Source: Harmothoe impar
Lineage: Eukaryota > Annelida > Polychaeta > Phyllodocida > Polynoidae
Assembly (NCBI GenBank): GCA_947462335.1
Contig: OX381718.1
Coordinates: 37,602,976 to 37,666,975 of the forward strand
DNA: 64,000 nt
Direction of reading: 5' to 3'
Numbering within the stretch: position 1 is the first letter of the stretch; every line of letters starts with the position of its first letter. A program made the position numbers and the translations under genes. Shown here piece by piece: positions 1 to 12,850 of the stretch. Below the pieces are notes generated by a model, which saw only the letters and a program-made list of their open reading frames with translations, searched no databases and had not been told where the DNA came from.

Positions 1-1300
1 CATGTCTATATGGTGTGGCTTACATGAGAGTTATAGGTGAGTGCCCCCCCCCCCCCCCCCCCACCTGGGTGCATGGGTAACGGTAAGGATGCTTCTCTTC
101 CAGTGCTAATTGTTAAGTCAATGCAGGGCCTTCAGTCCTTTCAATCCCTGGAGTATACCTGTAGATTACTTTGTATAATCAATATGTGACATCACAATGA
201 GTTTGGAGTTTGCACACATTGTCCTATGATATCACCAACTGTCGCTATGTGGGTCAGAATTTTGAAAAATGTCACCTTGTAGGGCTAAAAGCGAATAACA
301 ATGGAAATTCAAAAAGCTCAATTCATCTTTACACCAGTTTATTACATTGAAAGACCTATATCTTAGGTGTCTGAAAACAATAATTGCATGCTTTAACTCC
401 TAGGGGTGCAGTTTTGATTGTCCGTCGAACACATCATAGAGTAAAAGTGTCGGCAGTATATGGCCCAGTATAATTATTCTTAGCATAAGTATAGCACACT
501 AAAATGTTGAAGGGGATGTATAGGCATAATATAAACCACAGAAAACACAATTAAGATGATAATTAGGGCCTCAACAGGGATTTCTGTTGAAATTTTGTTC
601 ATTTTCTCTCTGAGACACCCTTTAACAACCCTTATAGTAAATTCAAACATGCCTAACTGCTTCAAAATCACACTATATTATGTAGTAATATCCATTTCCC
701 TAAGTTGGTTTGAGAATTACAGGGGATGCACAATATTACAGCATCAGGAAAGGTTTTACAATAGACCAGAGTAGAAGTGTCGGCAGTTACATGAATGTTG
801 CGCCCCCTTGTCCAACTACACAAGAGCAAGGGATTAGGCTGCAAATCATGTCCAGATTGAATGAAAATATACCTCTCATGGTTATATGTCTTAGAAATTA
901 CAAGGCATGGGGTGTTTCTAGATTCATAGATGAAACCTACCGTAACTGCCACCACTTTTATTATATTCCAAAATCACTCTTTAGGGCCCGGAGAAGTCAA
1001 AAATGGGTATAGCCTCACAAATGTTTCGCCAGTTTTAATATGCATTAGTCCCCCACTTTTGAACGTAAAATCCACATTAGGAGCCCCTTACTGGTAGGCC
1101 ACTGGATGCTCCAAAAGTAAAAGTGTCGGCCGTTACATGAGGGCCATTTCAGGTACAAAAGGCTTTAGGGAAAAATCTAGGCCAGATATCTCAAAAAGAA
1201 AAGTGTTTCTGTTGGACAACATAATTATATAACTGATAGAAAACCATGATTAGGAAGGGTTGTGACTATTTCTGTTGGTGTGGGGGAGTTATGAAAAATG
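1..1300. repeat. Degenerate tandem array, ~335-bp period
   Basis: The phrase AGTGTCGGCAGTTACATGA, or a close variant, recurs at about 446, 776 and 1122, spacings of 330 and 346 bases. Diverged flanking similarity includes 'gaattacaggggatgca' near 714 against 'gaaattacaaggcatgg' near 893. I read this as three or four old copies of one unit. Short open frames inside show no coding features. Confidence 0.5.
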
Positions 1301-3307
1301 TAAAGATAGGCTGAAGGCACAATTTGGGGGTATTTTAGACCTTTGGAGGGTCATAAATCGAGAAATATCCACTGTACATCCAAAATTTTACATTTTTCTG
1401 AAAGCCTGGAACGAAAGCCTGGAATGGTCCCTGTTGTATGAAAACAAAAACAACTGGATTAGTGCAGGCATTTTCATTGCAGAGCTGTTTGCAGGTGAAA
1501 AACACCCAAAAATGACATTTTTCAAAATTCTCACCCATGCATGGCCATTTCACCATTGGATGGGCAAAATTAATGTTTTCACAATCTACCTTATGTACAA
1601 CTAGTTGTTATCATGGCCACAAAGATGACAACATTACACACGTTCCCATTCAAACTCTTTCTTATTAGTTCGGCTAGCTTGAAAGTAATGAGGCATGGTG
1701 TGTCCCAGACCCGCTCAATAAGTACCTTTTTCTGCCGTAAGGGCTCCAAATGCGACTGGTCGATCTGCTATATTTAGATAGTTACTTCCTTTCAGGCTGT
1801 ACACAGGAGCTGGTGTACAAGATTTGATTGGTCAACTCCTGAAGACAATCAGTCAAACAAGGTTTCTATATGAGTTTACCCAGACTCAACTATTTTGGAA
1901 TCGGGGCCTGAGACTGTGTTTGTCCCTGACCGGCCCGCCTCACTGCGCCACTCTCTATCCTAATTCCCATCTCAACAGTATATAACGTAGCCTGCTGTCG
2001 CCAGGTGGCCTGCCTTGTGGTGTCGCCATGGATACCAATCAATAACACAGTTGTGCCAGACAGTCACCGTTCCAAATAGACCAACCCGTGTGGTCTTATG
2101 TCGTGTCTGTATCATCTATGGCCCAGTGGGCACAGTCCACTCATAAAAGGCTTATTAAACCTTGCAAATGCTGTTCACAGCATTAAGTACAAATACATTG
2201 ATTCCTGGGTGATATAACAGGGGGAAGTGGCCTATCTGTAAGGAATCTGGCGACTCGTCTGCCAACTCTTCCAAGTGACAAGGAAGCGGGTTGTCAGTAA
2301 GAAGACCCACTTGGCATTTGCCAGCCCAAAATCTAATGTTTGCCAGCTCCAGGCTCAGCACTGCACCAGCCCGAGAATTTCCAAAGGATTAGCATGATGT
2401 ATGAATGCAAGCTTGGCAAATAGACTCGCCAGGGTTACATTCATACATCAAGCTGACAAAAGGTAAAAAAACACATGTATAGCGGTATGGGGCTGTTAAA
2501 GGGTTCACCAGGATTGTGAATGTAACAACCCTATAGACTTGTCACTTGGAGTGGGCCACCTCCTAAGTTTGTCAGTCAGATGAACCTAGTGTTGTGTCTT
2601 GTGAGGAGGTAAACTGGTAGGTCCAATGACAGACAACCTTTAACTCGTTTATTGTATGACAGCCACTTAGAATACCATATAGTCTTCATAAAAGACAAAT
2701 ATTTGACAGCCATAGGTGCTTTGGTTTTGATTTTGGGCTGGTAAATGCCAAGTGGATCTTCTATCTTACAACTCCAGGTAGAAGACCCGCTTCCTTGTCA
2801 CTTAGAAGAATCTGCAGACAAGTCTACTTTTTTAGTCTACAGACGAGTCTACTTTTTCAGTCTGCAGACAAGTACTTTCCCAGTGCACCATGACTGCCAT
2901 ATTATCATAACATCATTAATGACCGAGTTTGTATCGTAAAAATGAATCTGGTTTATTCTAAATGTTACAATCATGGTACATTATACTAGTAAGCCTACAC
3001 TTGGGCAACTGCGCCGACTTTCTTTTTTTGAAAGGCCTGACATCTTTTTACTTTTTTTTTCTCTGACGTATGCCCCTCCCCCCTCCCCCCGTCCAACCAA
3101 TGTCACCAACTTCCCCGGGTCCTCTCTGAATAATAACCGGCTCCCTAAACATGCTAACAAAAAAACAATTAGGAACTGAACAGTATACAGTAGACAACTC
3201 TCGGTACTTTGGCAGGGCTCATTAAGCATGTCAGTTTAGTCTGGGCACTAAGCGGCTAACCTCCGCCTATAGACCATCCTGCAACTACTCGGCCCATAGC
3301 CATGAAA

Positions 3308-3526
3308 CCCTTTAATTGTTTGTAGTCATGCTGCACGGACACAGTGCCGGCGAGTAACTCGCCGTGATATGTATCGGTGCATTATGGCCATCCTTCGGGG
3401 AACGGGGCATATAGATCCGGCATTATGCAAGAATACAGCACTGGCGAGTTGTTCACCAGGCCTGCATTCATGCATCATGACGGCAAAAGGCATAGCGCAG
3501 TAAAGCACTATGCTATTCTTAAATGG
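3308..3526. mobile_element. Palindromic MITE, dispersed family A
   Basis: The left end reads CCCTTTAATTG and the right end reads GCACTATGCTATTCTTAAATGG. The interior has the family hallmarks: GGCGAGTAACTCGCC, CTGCATTCATGCATCATGACG and GCATAGCGCAGTAAAGCAC. The two halves are roughly reverse complements of each other. No coding capacity. The same family recurs throughout the window. Confidence 0.6.
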
Positions 3527-3807
3527 TTTTCTCACATGAATACTTGATCCTAAATAAACGCCGACTCACTTCCCTACTCCCACAGCCCCAAGCAGATGTC
3601 CAGCTCACATTCCCACCGGAATTGATTAATCATTATTGAACTAGAATTGATTGTAATTGAGTTTGGGAGGCTATGAGACCCCCTATACACAAACCATAGG
3701 TCAGGTTGCCATAGTAACCTGTAGCACCTACATGCTCATCAATCTCTGAGGCTATTGATAAGGCCGAGCTGATTGTACTAGCCGACAATCCAGGTCCTCT
3801 CATTAAC

Positions 3808-4068
3808 CCTTTTAGGGCCACAACGCGCTTTAATGCATTCTAGCGTCATTTTGATGTACTTTGGTACCATCGGGTTGATACACTCCCAAAGAGTCATTCT
3901 GATGGATGAATGCAGCACTGGTGAGTCTTCTCGCCAGGGATGCATTCATGCAACATGGCGACAATCCAATTAATATATGGATGCAGCACTGGTGAGTCTG
4001 TACTCATGCATCCTGACGACAAAGTGTTTTGAGTATAATATTAAATCAATATTCGGAGCGTTAAAGGG
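3808..4068. mobile_element. Palindromic MITE, dispersed family A
   Basis: Starts CCCTTTTAGGGCC and ends GTTAAAGGG. Internal sequence includes repeated ATGCAGCACTGGTGAGTC blocks and GCATTCATGCA followed by GACGACAA. It appears to contain a partly duplicated arm, because the 'aatgcagcactggtgagt' block occurs twice. Confidence 0.55.
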
Positions 4069-6242
4069 TTTAATGGACATTCCGAACGACTCGACAGCGT
4101 GCGTTTCTAAAACTAATTTAATCAGAAAATGAATGCGGATCTAATTCCAGCCAATATCATGGGATGGAATTATTGTGCAACTGTTTACAATGCAAAGTTT
4201 GCCCAACACGGGATCCATTTCTACAATACACGATTGGGTTTCTCAGCACATATATGATTATGCCTACCTTTTGCTTACTCCAAATCTAATAGACAATTGC
4301 TCAAGATCCAGTTGTTATAATCGGACCGTTTTGATATGATCTAATGGTTTCAGTTTATACACTAACAGATTTTATTCCGCTTAAAACATTTATGAGCGAA
4401 AAGAAAGAAAATATATAGGGTACATTCACCATGAGTCGGACACATATCCGTGGACACATACCCTGAGTCGGACTGTGAAATTTGTCGTTTTTCATATACA
4501 ATAAGACTTCTAATGGTTGTTTGTTGGAAAGAATGACACTACTTAACATATTCACGAATAGAGTGTTTAGGATGCTTGGGCAAAAAAAGCAAGTGTCCGT
4601 CTAAAGATAGTGTGCAACTCACACTGAATGTATTCTATAGGTAAAGCCACTTAGAAGATGGTGTAGGAGTAGGGCGGTTGGGATTAGTCGGCATTCGGAG
4701 TTATAATGTTAGATGATAATTCGGTTGGGGATACATTGGGGGAGGGGATGATATTTGAATGGGCAATATTTTCGATGTATTTTTACAGACTGGCTCCACT
4801 ACACAAAATGTTAGGTAATTTTTAACAAATTTCCAGCAACTAAACACTTTTTTTTAACAATTTTGTTGAAAAATCGTTTCTGATTCATAAAGTCTGTTTA
4901 TAACCTTCAAACTTATGATCAATTATCAGCTGCACATGACACATTACTATTTGTAATGTTAGCAATGTCGATATGGTAATGTACATGTCTTTCTCAGAGT
5001 GTTTCTGTCTAAAGGGACGTGTCCAAGTCTACCCAACTCCTGTCAGTGTCAGATGTTGAATATTTCATCAGGGCCCCAATGCCTGTCAATTCCCACATAA
5101 TGTGTTGGACTATAGGAGTCAGGTTCGGGGTAGCCCTGGGTCACAATAGCTTACTGCTGAAAGACCACATGGCACGGCAATGGCGGGAGGAAGCACCATT
5201 ATTGTATCCCCCATGTTGCCATGGCGACCTGAATCAAAATGGCAGCCAAATTGAACTGTTGAATGCTGTGGCTCAGGTCAGCTTACGTCCAAATCAGTAC
5301 GACTCATGTTAAATACCCATGTCATTGATCAGGACTGTGAAAGCCCAGATTAAAATCTGAATTCAGCTGGTTCTTCAAATTAGAATTCTTGTGATTCGCC
5401 CAGAACGAATGAGATATCAGTTTCACTTTAGGGGGTGGGGGACCCATTTTGCAGAAAATAAATTGGCTTTTTCTATTCAATGATATATGTCACTGCCTGC
5501 GCCATGGCCCTAATCTTTGCCAATGATCATTCACACAACCGTTCATAAAACCCAAGTTCAAGATTCTCTCCTATTGCTTGTATACCTGATTTATAAATGA
5601 CTACTAGAATATGAAAAACTCGAACTGAAAGTTTGTAGTATGCTGATGGCTATTCATTGGCCAGCTTGATATATAATTCACTACTGGTGAGTGTTAACAT
5701 TTAATAAAAGAAAAAGAAAAAAAGAGGCATGGCATCCATTTAAATCACAGTTTATTGTCACCTTTCACTCTCCCAAGTCAACAATTGCATGTCAAGATTT
5801 TTATGACACCCTAAATTACTGAACACTGTAGTAGCTCCTCCACACAATGTTCGCAGTAGGGGAATCTATCACAGCCAGCTCAGTTGCTAATCAACGACGA
5901 TATAAAGCCAATAAACTGTCAATTACAAGCCCATCAAGGGGCAATCAGGGGTTTCTATTACTGCGGGAGTGCTCTTTTGTAACACCCGTGGGCGCTTTGA
6001 TTTGTTTGCCATCGCCATCAGGTGTCCTGATGATCTACAACCCCCCCCCCCCCTCCCATGCTAATTCTGGTGGGTTACTCACCAGGGCTTCCTCATTCAT
6101 GCATCATGACGAGAAAGGGCATAGGACATCAAAACAGTATGCGGCCCTTAAGGGCAAATGGTGATGATTTCACTTCAACCTATTCCAGAATTAGAGATTA
6201 AAGGGATACACACTGATTAAATCCAATCTTCTCCATCTGCAG

Positions 6243-6322
6243 GTAGTGTGATGGTGCATCACCAGCCGATGACTGCTGGGAGCCAGGATCCTGGAGTGCA
6301 GCGGGAAGTCATCGACATGTAG
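6243..6322 (+). CDS. Candidate terminal coding exon, gene unknown
   Basis: A pyrimidine-rich acceptor (ctccatctgcag) precedes 25 complete codons ending in TAG. The encoded peptide, SVMVHHQPMTAGSQDPG followed by VQREVIDM, is balanced and host-like, and the stretch is more GC-rich than its surroundings. A strong donor-like AAGG|GTGAGTAC follows at about 6362, so this could also be a non-coding or 3'-UTR exon. I found no matching upstream exon. This is a splice-signal inference only. Confidence 0.25.
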
Positions 6323-6689
6323 AGCCTGCAGGCTGCTCATCAACATACTCAATTATTTAAGGGTGAGTACGATTTTCTCTCACATAGAGGTCTGGGTTGA
6401 GTCAATACTGCTTACTTCTGGCTGTTAACTAAAGGGGCCATCATCAATGGGTATGGTGAATAATGTACTAATTAGTATGATACCCCACTCTAGTGCAGGT
6501 TAATAATTAATGGCATTGACTTATCTACAGGGAGTATTCCACTGACGTCGGTCGGCCGTTATTCCGTCATCCGATGAAAGTCTATAATTCTAAACGTATG
6601 GATGAATCTCGTCCGACGACGGAATCTTGGTCGATTTACCCTATGTGCGCCCTAAATTGTGAAAAAAGAATGCCCTATTTCCCCATAGA

Positions 6690-6950
6690 ATTTAGAAAGG
6701 GGAGAGTCTCTTTCAGCCTGCAAGAGTCCAGCATTGCCAGACTATGGCATGAGGATCCAGCATGGCCAGACTTCCAAGCAATTTTGCCAAAGTCCAGCCT
6801 GTTATTGGATGTCCAGCCTAGCCTGACCCTCACTAGAATGGCCCTTGACCCATCTATTATAGTCCAGCAGTGCCTGACCCTTGTCTGAGAGTGGTTATGG
6901 CGACATTGGGTGACGCTGATATTTGCCTCTGTGTATAGAGGTAAAAGTCT
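6690..6950. repeat. Dispersed repeat shared with Polinton element 1
   Basis: The text around GACCCATCTATTATAGTCCAGCAG and CTGACCCTTGTCTGAGAGTGG matches sequence at about 41404-41780, where it occurs as a palindrome inside Polinton element 1. Open frames across it are therefore repeat artefacts. Confidence 0.55.
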
Positions 6951-8179
6951 CCGTAGAAATTAACAAGATTATGTCAAATGTCCTACTTTTTGTCCACCAG
7001 GGAGTGTGCCAATATAGTGGTATCAGGCCTTAGCTAACTAGCCCTTTAAGGCCTAGCATCGACTATAGTCGACACCATGGCAGGCCTAGCGTCGACTATC
7101 GTCGATGCCATTTACATGGGATTACTATAGGAATTGATATGAGGTCCCTCCTCCTGGGAAGTGCTAGTTCTCAGAGTTCGTCCCCACAGCAAGCCATGCA
7201 ATTTAGGGTTACAGGTCCACCATGACTCCTGAGCCATATAGATTATTATCATGATGACAAAATGACATAGACAAAATGTAGTACAAAATGGCGTAAGGTG
7301 TATATTGACTGTATTAAAGAACTATTATGTTTCCCTTAAAATGTTAGGGGTATCTGCAATGTGGGAGTGTATCAACCATGTAGGGTCGACATGCTACATT
7401 AATGCATCACTGCAGGCTAAGTTACTTGCTGGAGCGACTCATGGCAGATCAAAATATCATCAAAAAAATCTTGAGAAAATTCCGAAATAGGGGGGGCGGG
7501 TAGATCTCCCACCCTGGATCCGCCCCTGTAGTCATACTGGTACAGAGAGACTCGGACCCTCTCTGTACTAGACTCATACATCATGATGACAAAAAAAAAG
7601 GCATCCTGTATTAAAGACCTATACGCTTCCATTTCAAGGATGAAAGAAAAACTGAATGTGCCAGTGTATCAAACCCTGTGGGTCGCATGATGCATGAATG
7701 TATCACTGCAGAGGCAATGTCAACTCCACTTTGACCGAGCTGTATATTTGCAAGGCACTATTTTCAAGATCCGACCTATCATGCAAATATGAATTGTCAG
7801 TGACAACATACATACTTATCAGACACATGCCAACGTACATTGATACCGTCTCTGATGTATTTCACAACTGGGGGTGAGACCTGCAGCTTTGTGGGATGCG
7901 CCCTAGCCCACACAAGTGAAATACGTCAGAGTGGTAGACCTATCTCAGGCATTTGTGTTAGTTTTTTTAAAATTTGAAGCCATTTAATGAGAGAAAGACC
8001 ACTTTTTTAGCCCATTGAATACGGCCACATCCGAATTAATGGGGGGCATTAAATGCAGCTCTTCCAGGATTTAAGCATCTTGAATTGTGTATTTCGAAAT
8101 AAAAGCTGTAATGATCACGTGGCAGTGTACTGTCAATTCCTGTAATATGCCGTAATCCAGGGGAGATATATGCCCGTGA

Positions 8180-9377
8180 ACTGGGAGTGTGATACCAGTG
8201 TATAGTGCGTGTCAGTTCATGCCCATGACATGTGCACTGGGAGTGTAGTACTAGTGTAGAACGTGTCAGTTTATGCCCCTGACATGTGCACTGGGAGTGT
8301 GATACCAGTGTATAGTGCGTGTCAGTTCATGCCCATGACATGTGCACTGGGAGCGTAGTACTAGTGTAGTGCGTGTCAGTTTATGCCCGTGACAAGTGCA
8401 CTGGGAGTGTGATACCAGTGTATAGTGCGTGTCAGTTCATGCCCATGACATGTGCACTGGGAGCATAGTACTAGTGTAGTGCGTGTCAGTTTATGCCCAT
8501 GACATGTGCACTGGGAGTGTGATACCAGTGTATAGTGCGTGTCAGTTCATGCCCATGACATGTGCACTGGGAGCGTAGTACTAGTGTAGTGCGTGTCAGT
8601 TTATGCCCGTGACAAGTGCACTGGGAGTGTGATACCAGTGTATAGTGCGTGTCAGTTCATGCCCATGACATGTGCACTGGGAGCGTAGTACTATTGTAGT
8701 GCGTGTCAGTTTATGCCCGTGACATGTGCACTGGGAGTGTGATACCAGTGTATAGTGCGTGTCAGTTTATGCCCATGACATGTGCACTGGGAGTGTACTA
8801 CTAGTGTAGTACGTGTCAGTTTATGCCCGTGACATGTGCACTGAGAGTGTGATACTAGTGTAGTACGTGTCAGTTTATGCCCATGACATGTGCACTTGGA
8901 GTGTAGTACTAGTGTAGTACATGTCAGTTTATGCCCGTGACATGTGCACTGAGAGTGTGATACTAGTGTAGTATGTGTCAGTTTATGCCCGTGACATGTG
9001 CACTGGGAGTGTAGTACTAGTGTAGTGCGTGTCAGTTTATGCCCGTGACATGTGCACTGGGAGTGTGATACTAGTGTATAGTGCATGTCAGTTTATGCCC
9101 GTGACATGTGCACTGGGAGTGTGATACTAGTGTATAGTGCATGTCAGTTTATGCCCGTGACATGTGCACTGGGAGTGTGATACTAGTGTATAGTGCATGT
9201 CAGTTTATGCCCGTGACATGTGCACTGGGAGTGTGATACTAGTGTATAGTGCATGTCAGTTTATGCCCGTGACATGTGCACTGGGAGTGTGATACTAGTG
9301 TATAGTGCATGTCAGTTTATGCCCGTGACATGTGCACTGGGAGTGTGATACTAGTGTATAGTGCATGTCAGTTTATG
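8180..9377. repeat. Minisatellite, 54/56-bp units
   Basis: About 21-22 copies of a unit containing ATGCCCGTGACATGTGCACT and GTGATACTAGTGTATAG. In the left part, 56-bp units (…gtgataccagtgtatagtgcg…) alternate with 54-bp units (…gtagtactagtgtag…), giving a ~110-bp higher-order repeat. The last six or so copies are near-identical 56-mers without the alternation. The minus-strand open frame of 126 codons through it is a by-product of a unit length that is close to a multiple of three. There are no spacers, so it is not a CRISPR array. Confidence 0.92.
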
Positions 9378-9470
9378 CCAGCGTAGTGCGTGACACTTTG
9401 ACCAACAACGCCCTTTATCTGGTGGGCTAACCATCCTGTGTAATTGAAGCTCTAAGACAGTTCTTTTTAT

Positions 9471-9704
9471 CCTTTAAGGGCCGCATAACGCTCTAATGTG
9501 CAGTGCCATTTGTCGTCATGATGCCTGACTGCAACCCTGCATGGCGAGTCTACTTTCCAGGGCAGCATGAATGCATCATGTAGACCCTTTTGGAGTGTGT
9601 CAACCCTGTAGGGTCGGCATGCTGCTTGAATGCAGTACTGCCATTCATGAATCATGAAGATATTAACAAAATAGTCCATTAAAGCACTATGCGGTCCTTA
9701 AAGG
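9471..9704. mobile_element. Palindromic MITE, dispersed family A
   Basis: One of the best-preserved copies. It starts CCTTTAAGGGCCGCATAACG and ends with the reverse complement (GCACTATGCGGTCCTTAAAGG). It has the internal TTTGTCGTCATGATGC block and an internal GGGTCGGCATGCTGC segment. Confidence 0.65.
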
Positions 9705-11330
9705 GTTAATCCCTGGGGTACGGAAACCTCATCAGGCATCCATGGGTGTGGTCAGAGAGCTCGGGCCACGGAGGTCTTTCATTACATGTCACAAACAAGT
9801 AAATAGCCGTTTAATATTTTTTTAAAGCTGTAAAAATTGTGATTATAACTTTTTGTGTTTGATGAGCAGAATGGGTTACATGTAATTCTAAATGCAGAAT
9901 GCGGCACTAAAGATTGAAGTGACTACGGTACATACGAGGTTCAGGGATATCAGCTAGCCCCCCCCCCCCCCCCCCCATCCTGGGACACATGACAGCTCAT
10001 ACAAAGCATATTGTATTGCCCACATCACTGCCATTAATACTAAGTGACATTGAGAAAGTCCACGAGTTCACCTGTATCCTCTTGGTCAGTCTTGGCCACA
10101 TCGTCTACTAGAAATGGGGTTGGATGGCTAAATTCGACATGTCAATTACACAGAGAATACATGTCCTTACACATGCTATCACGAGGAAAATATAAGTGGC
10201 ATGACATAGGGTATTTCTTCAATTCGACATAACAGGTTCTTGGAGGCGGCATGCGAGATGGCAATTGAAGTGACAGGTGACATGGCCATTTCTTAAATTT
10301 GACATACAACATGGCCCCCACCCCCATCCAGACCCCCACTAGAGCTAGAAATCCTAGTATTGCCAGAACTCTCAGTGTATATACACTGTGCCTGGATTGA
10401 AGGTGTATCGGCCACCTGGCGGAAGTGCATGTGTACTAACGGCTAATATCTGAGCAGATAACATTGATATCTAGCTGTACCCTTATCTCTAGTCCCATTA
10501 TGACGCAACCCACCACCACCTAACGGACCTGGGGTGTTTGTATGGCTAACTCCCACTGTAAACGGCAGGAAAGCGTACTCCCATACTAATACTACTAATA
10601 CACTGTAGATGTGTCCAAACTATGGGTGTGCCCATTTGTCAATAGCAGGGTGGGTGGGGGTGGGGGGGGGGGATGGGGGTCTTTCACACAGACGCAACAG
10701 ATTTCTTTCTGCCACCCCTCCTCAATAGGGGTCCAAATTTCTTTGGCAGCCCCCCCCCCCCCCACGGCCTCAGCAGATTAGATTTCGCTGCGTGTACACA
10801 GTGTGTCAACATGGGGGGGGGCATGCTGAATTTAAGAAATGGCCATGTCATCTGTCACTTAAATCCCCATGTCCCATGTCACCATTAAAGAACTGTCATG
10901 TCCCATGTCGAATTTAAGAAATCTCATGTCACTTATGTCAGCGACATGCATACATACTCCCTCTCATGCCTCTATAGGCTCCATGTCGCATGCCGATTTT
11001 AAGAAATGGCCATGTAACCGTGTCGAATTTAGCCATCCATCCCCCATTACATAATTTGGTGCCCCCCACCTTTGTCCACCAATCTCCCCGATGATGATAA
11101 ATGACCATACATACTATAGAGGTGAAGATCTCTTTACTAATACCTGTACGAGATTTATATTCTAGGGTGTTGTCACGTTTTAACAACAGAAGAGGATGGC
11201 TTAATGTAAGAATTTTTACTAAGGTGGAAATGATTCACTAGTAACCCCAATTGAGCACAGGGGAGAAAATGCTACGCTAATTATAAGTATACTTAAAGCT
11301 CAATTAAACCCCTGCCCAGCGTACGGGGAG
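9705..11330. other. Non-coding, with C tracts and family B repeats
   Basis: Contains long C/G homopolymers (about 9959-9976, 10656-10670, 10750-10763) and copies of a second dispersed repeat (family B) recognisable by ACATGTCGAATTTAAGAA and AAATGGCCATGTC, at about 10190-10330 and 10800-11060. Apart from the weak exon candidate at 10040-10107, no gene is visible. Confidence 0.5.
10040..10107 (-). CDS. Candidate minus-strand terminal exon, unknown gene
   Basis: On the minus strand, ccccatttctag looks like a 3' splice acceptor. It is followed by an open stretch encoding DDVAKTDQEDTG then ELVDFLNVT and a TAG stop. The peptide is acidic and host-like and codon use is less AT-rich than the flanks. 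No upstream exon was identified, so the call rests only on the acceptor and composition. Confidence 0.25.
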
Positions 11331-11333
11331 GGG

Positions 11334-12160
11334 GTACACCGTAAAAATATTCCGTTGAAAATACGGAGAATCAATGCAAAACTTTACGGTGAATAATTGT
11401 AAATGTGATTACGGTGAGGCAATGTTAAGTCAACCAATTATACTTTTAATATCTGTAATCCAGTATGGTGAAGCACAGTTTATTCATTTACGGTGAAGCT
11501 TTGTCTTGTAAAAATATTTGGTTGAATATACATGTACAGAGAATCAATGTAAAATTCTATGGTGGATCATCATTTGTACAGTGAAGCTTCGTTTAATTGA
11601 TGTTTAGTTTTTTCACACCAGGTGGCAGTTTGGTTCATGTGGATATTTTCATGGATGCTAAGAAGATCTTTTTTGTGGTTATAAGAAAAATATATAGATA
11701 AACAGCTGTAAGGTTTGCTCTGTGGTCATCCTAGAGTGACTGGCATTACAAAGTGTCATGAAGCATTGTATAAGGCTCTCATAGACTGATTCTTAATGAT
11801 AAGGCCTGAAGTCTTGACACTAAGATGCTATTGCTGATTGGACATGGCACCAAATTTGGCATGGAACCATATTGAGCATAGAGTTAGTGGATAAATGGAT
11901 GGATAAATACTGGGATAAATGAGTTAAATTACACAAAATACCATTATCACTATTGTTCAGGCACTGTTTTTAAATGACAGTGATGTCCCATATTCTGTTA
12001 GAATAACGGTGATTCACTGGCACCACTGGGTGCTAGACTTTCACCGTTAAAATTACAGTGAACTTGAAACAACAGTGACTGAAATTTTTTCGGTGAAAGT
12101 CCGACACCCAGTGTTGCCAGTAAATCTCCGTTATTTTGACCAATTTTTTTGACAGTGTAC
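11334..12160. mobile_element. Candidate non-autonomous DNA transposon, GTACAC ends
   Basis: The left end reads GTACACCGTAAAAATATTCCG and the right end, reversed, reads GTACACTGTCAAAAAAATTGG; inward of both lies ATACGGAGAATC / AATAACGGAGATTT-like sequence. The phrase TTACGGTGAA recurs at about 11390, 11410 and 11500. A tighter palindrome sits at the right end (12002-12135: AATAACGG…CCGTTATT with CACTGGGTG/CACCCAGTG inside). No target duplication could be read confidently. Confidence 0.45.
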
Positions 12161-12650
12161 AGATGCTTTATATGGCTCTGTTTTTTAACCAACTTTTGTC
12201 CAGTCTCTTCTTTAGAAATAAAAAAAACACATATAACCCTCCACAGACATAGATATTCTGTGGTAAGCAAAATACTAGGAGAAAGCATTCAGCGATATAA
12301 TGATGAAGTGATTATTTCGCATTGGAGCTACATGCTCTGGCAGGGTTGGTGGGTGGGGTACTGTTATATGACCACTGTCTATGTTATGATTCCCAGTGCT
12401 ATATAGGCTTTTGTCCATTTCACCTCTGTATTGAGAGGGCATGTAATTAAGTGCAGCTTGGGTTGGTATTGCAGCTCATGTTGTCCACTCCACAATAACG
12501 GCACATATCAGTACACACACACATACACTGCCATAACCATGGCCACCCTGTGACCCTGCTGTGTTGTCACAGCCACTCTCCAAGCACCAAGCCCAGACCT
12601 TACTACACTATGCACCAGTATTACTTGACACAGTGATTTTTGTCATTTTG

Positions 12651-12850
12651 GTCGAGCTTCCTCTCCAAAGCCAAAAGCTTTCAGAGCCCTAGATATAGAT
12701 TCCCAGCGCACACGATCGAACGCTTTTTCATTTGTCAATGTACATCAGGCTTTTTCGAAGTTAATGGACATCAGCATATCAGGGAGATTCATCTGGGAAG
12801 TATATGAGATCCCATCCTGTACTGTCCGTATCTTTAGACCAATAAAGAGT
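12651..12850 (-). pseudogene. Fragment of a LINE-type reverse transcriptase
   Basis: Read on the minus strand, this stretch encodes a diverged reverse-transcriptase segment: IGLKIRTVQDG, then SYTSQMNLPDMLMSINFEKA, then KAFDRVRWESISRAL and AFGFG. It matches the region around RT motif A of non-LTR retrotransposons (the F-x-KAFD consensus). It is broken: after 'NFEKA' there is a stop and about seven extra codons before 'EKAFDRVRW', as if EKA had been duplicated. It probably extends weakly to about 12915. Only a fragment of the RT domain remains; no endonuclease or 3' tail is recognisable. Family assignment within LINEs is not attempted. Confidence 0.6.

Larger units (their letters stand above)
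1301..6180. other. Non-coding stretch with dispersed repeats
   Basis: Apart from the two palindromic MITE copies listed separately, I see no exon, RNA gene or domain here. Part of a third palindromic copy, with GGTGAGTTACTCACCAGG-like sequence, lies near 6060-6160 beside a C tract. Open frames are short, AT-rich and lack recognisable protein features. Confidence 0.5.

Noticed and set aside
1275..1604. 109-codon plus-strand frame (MVWGSYEKCKDRL…)
   Set aside because: AT-rich, no recognisable domain, in a repeat-rich region with no exon context.
8706..9086. Minus-strand 126-codon frame with repeated TRTTLVSHSQCTCHGHKL-like units
   Set aside because: It follows the minisatellite units exactly; frame is kept only because of unit length. 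No independent coding evidence.
8180..9377. CRISPR-like array
   Set aside because: Units are directly contiguous with no unique spacers, and the context is animal DNA.
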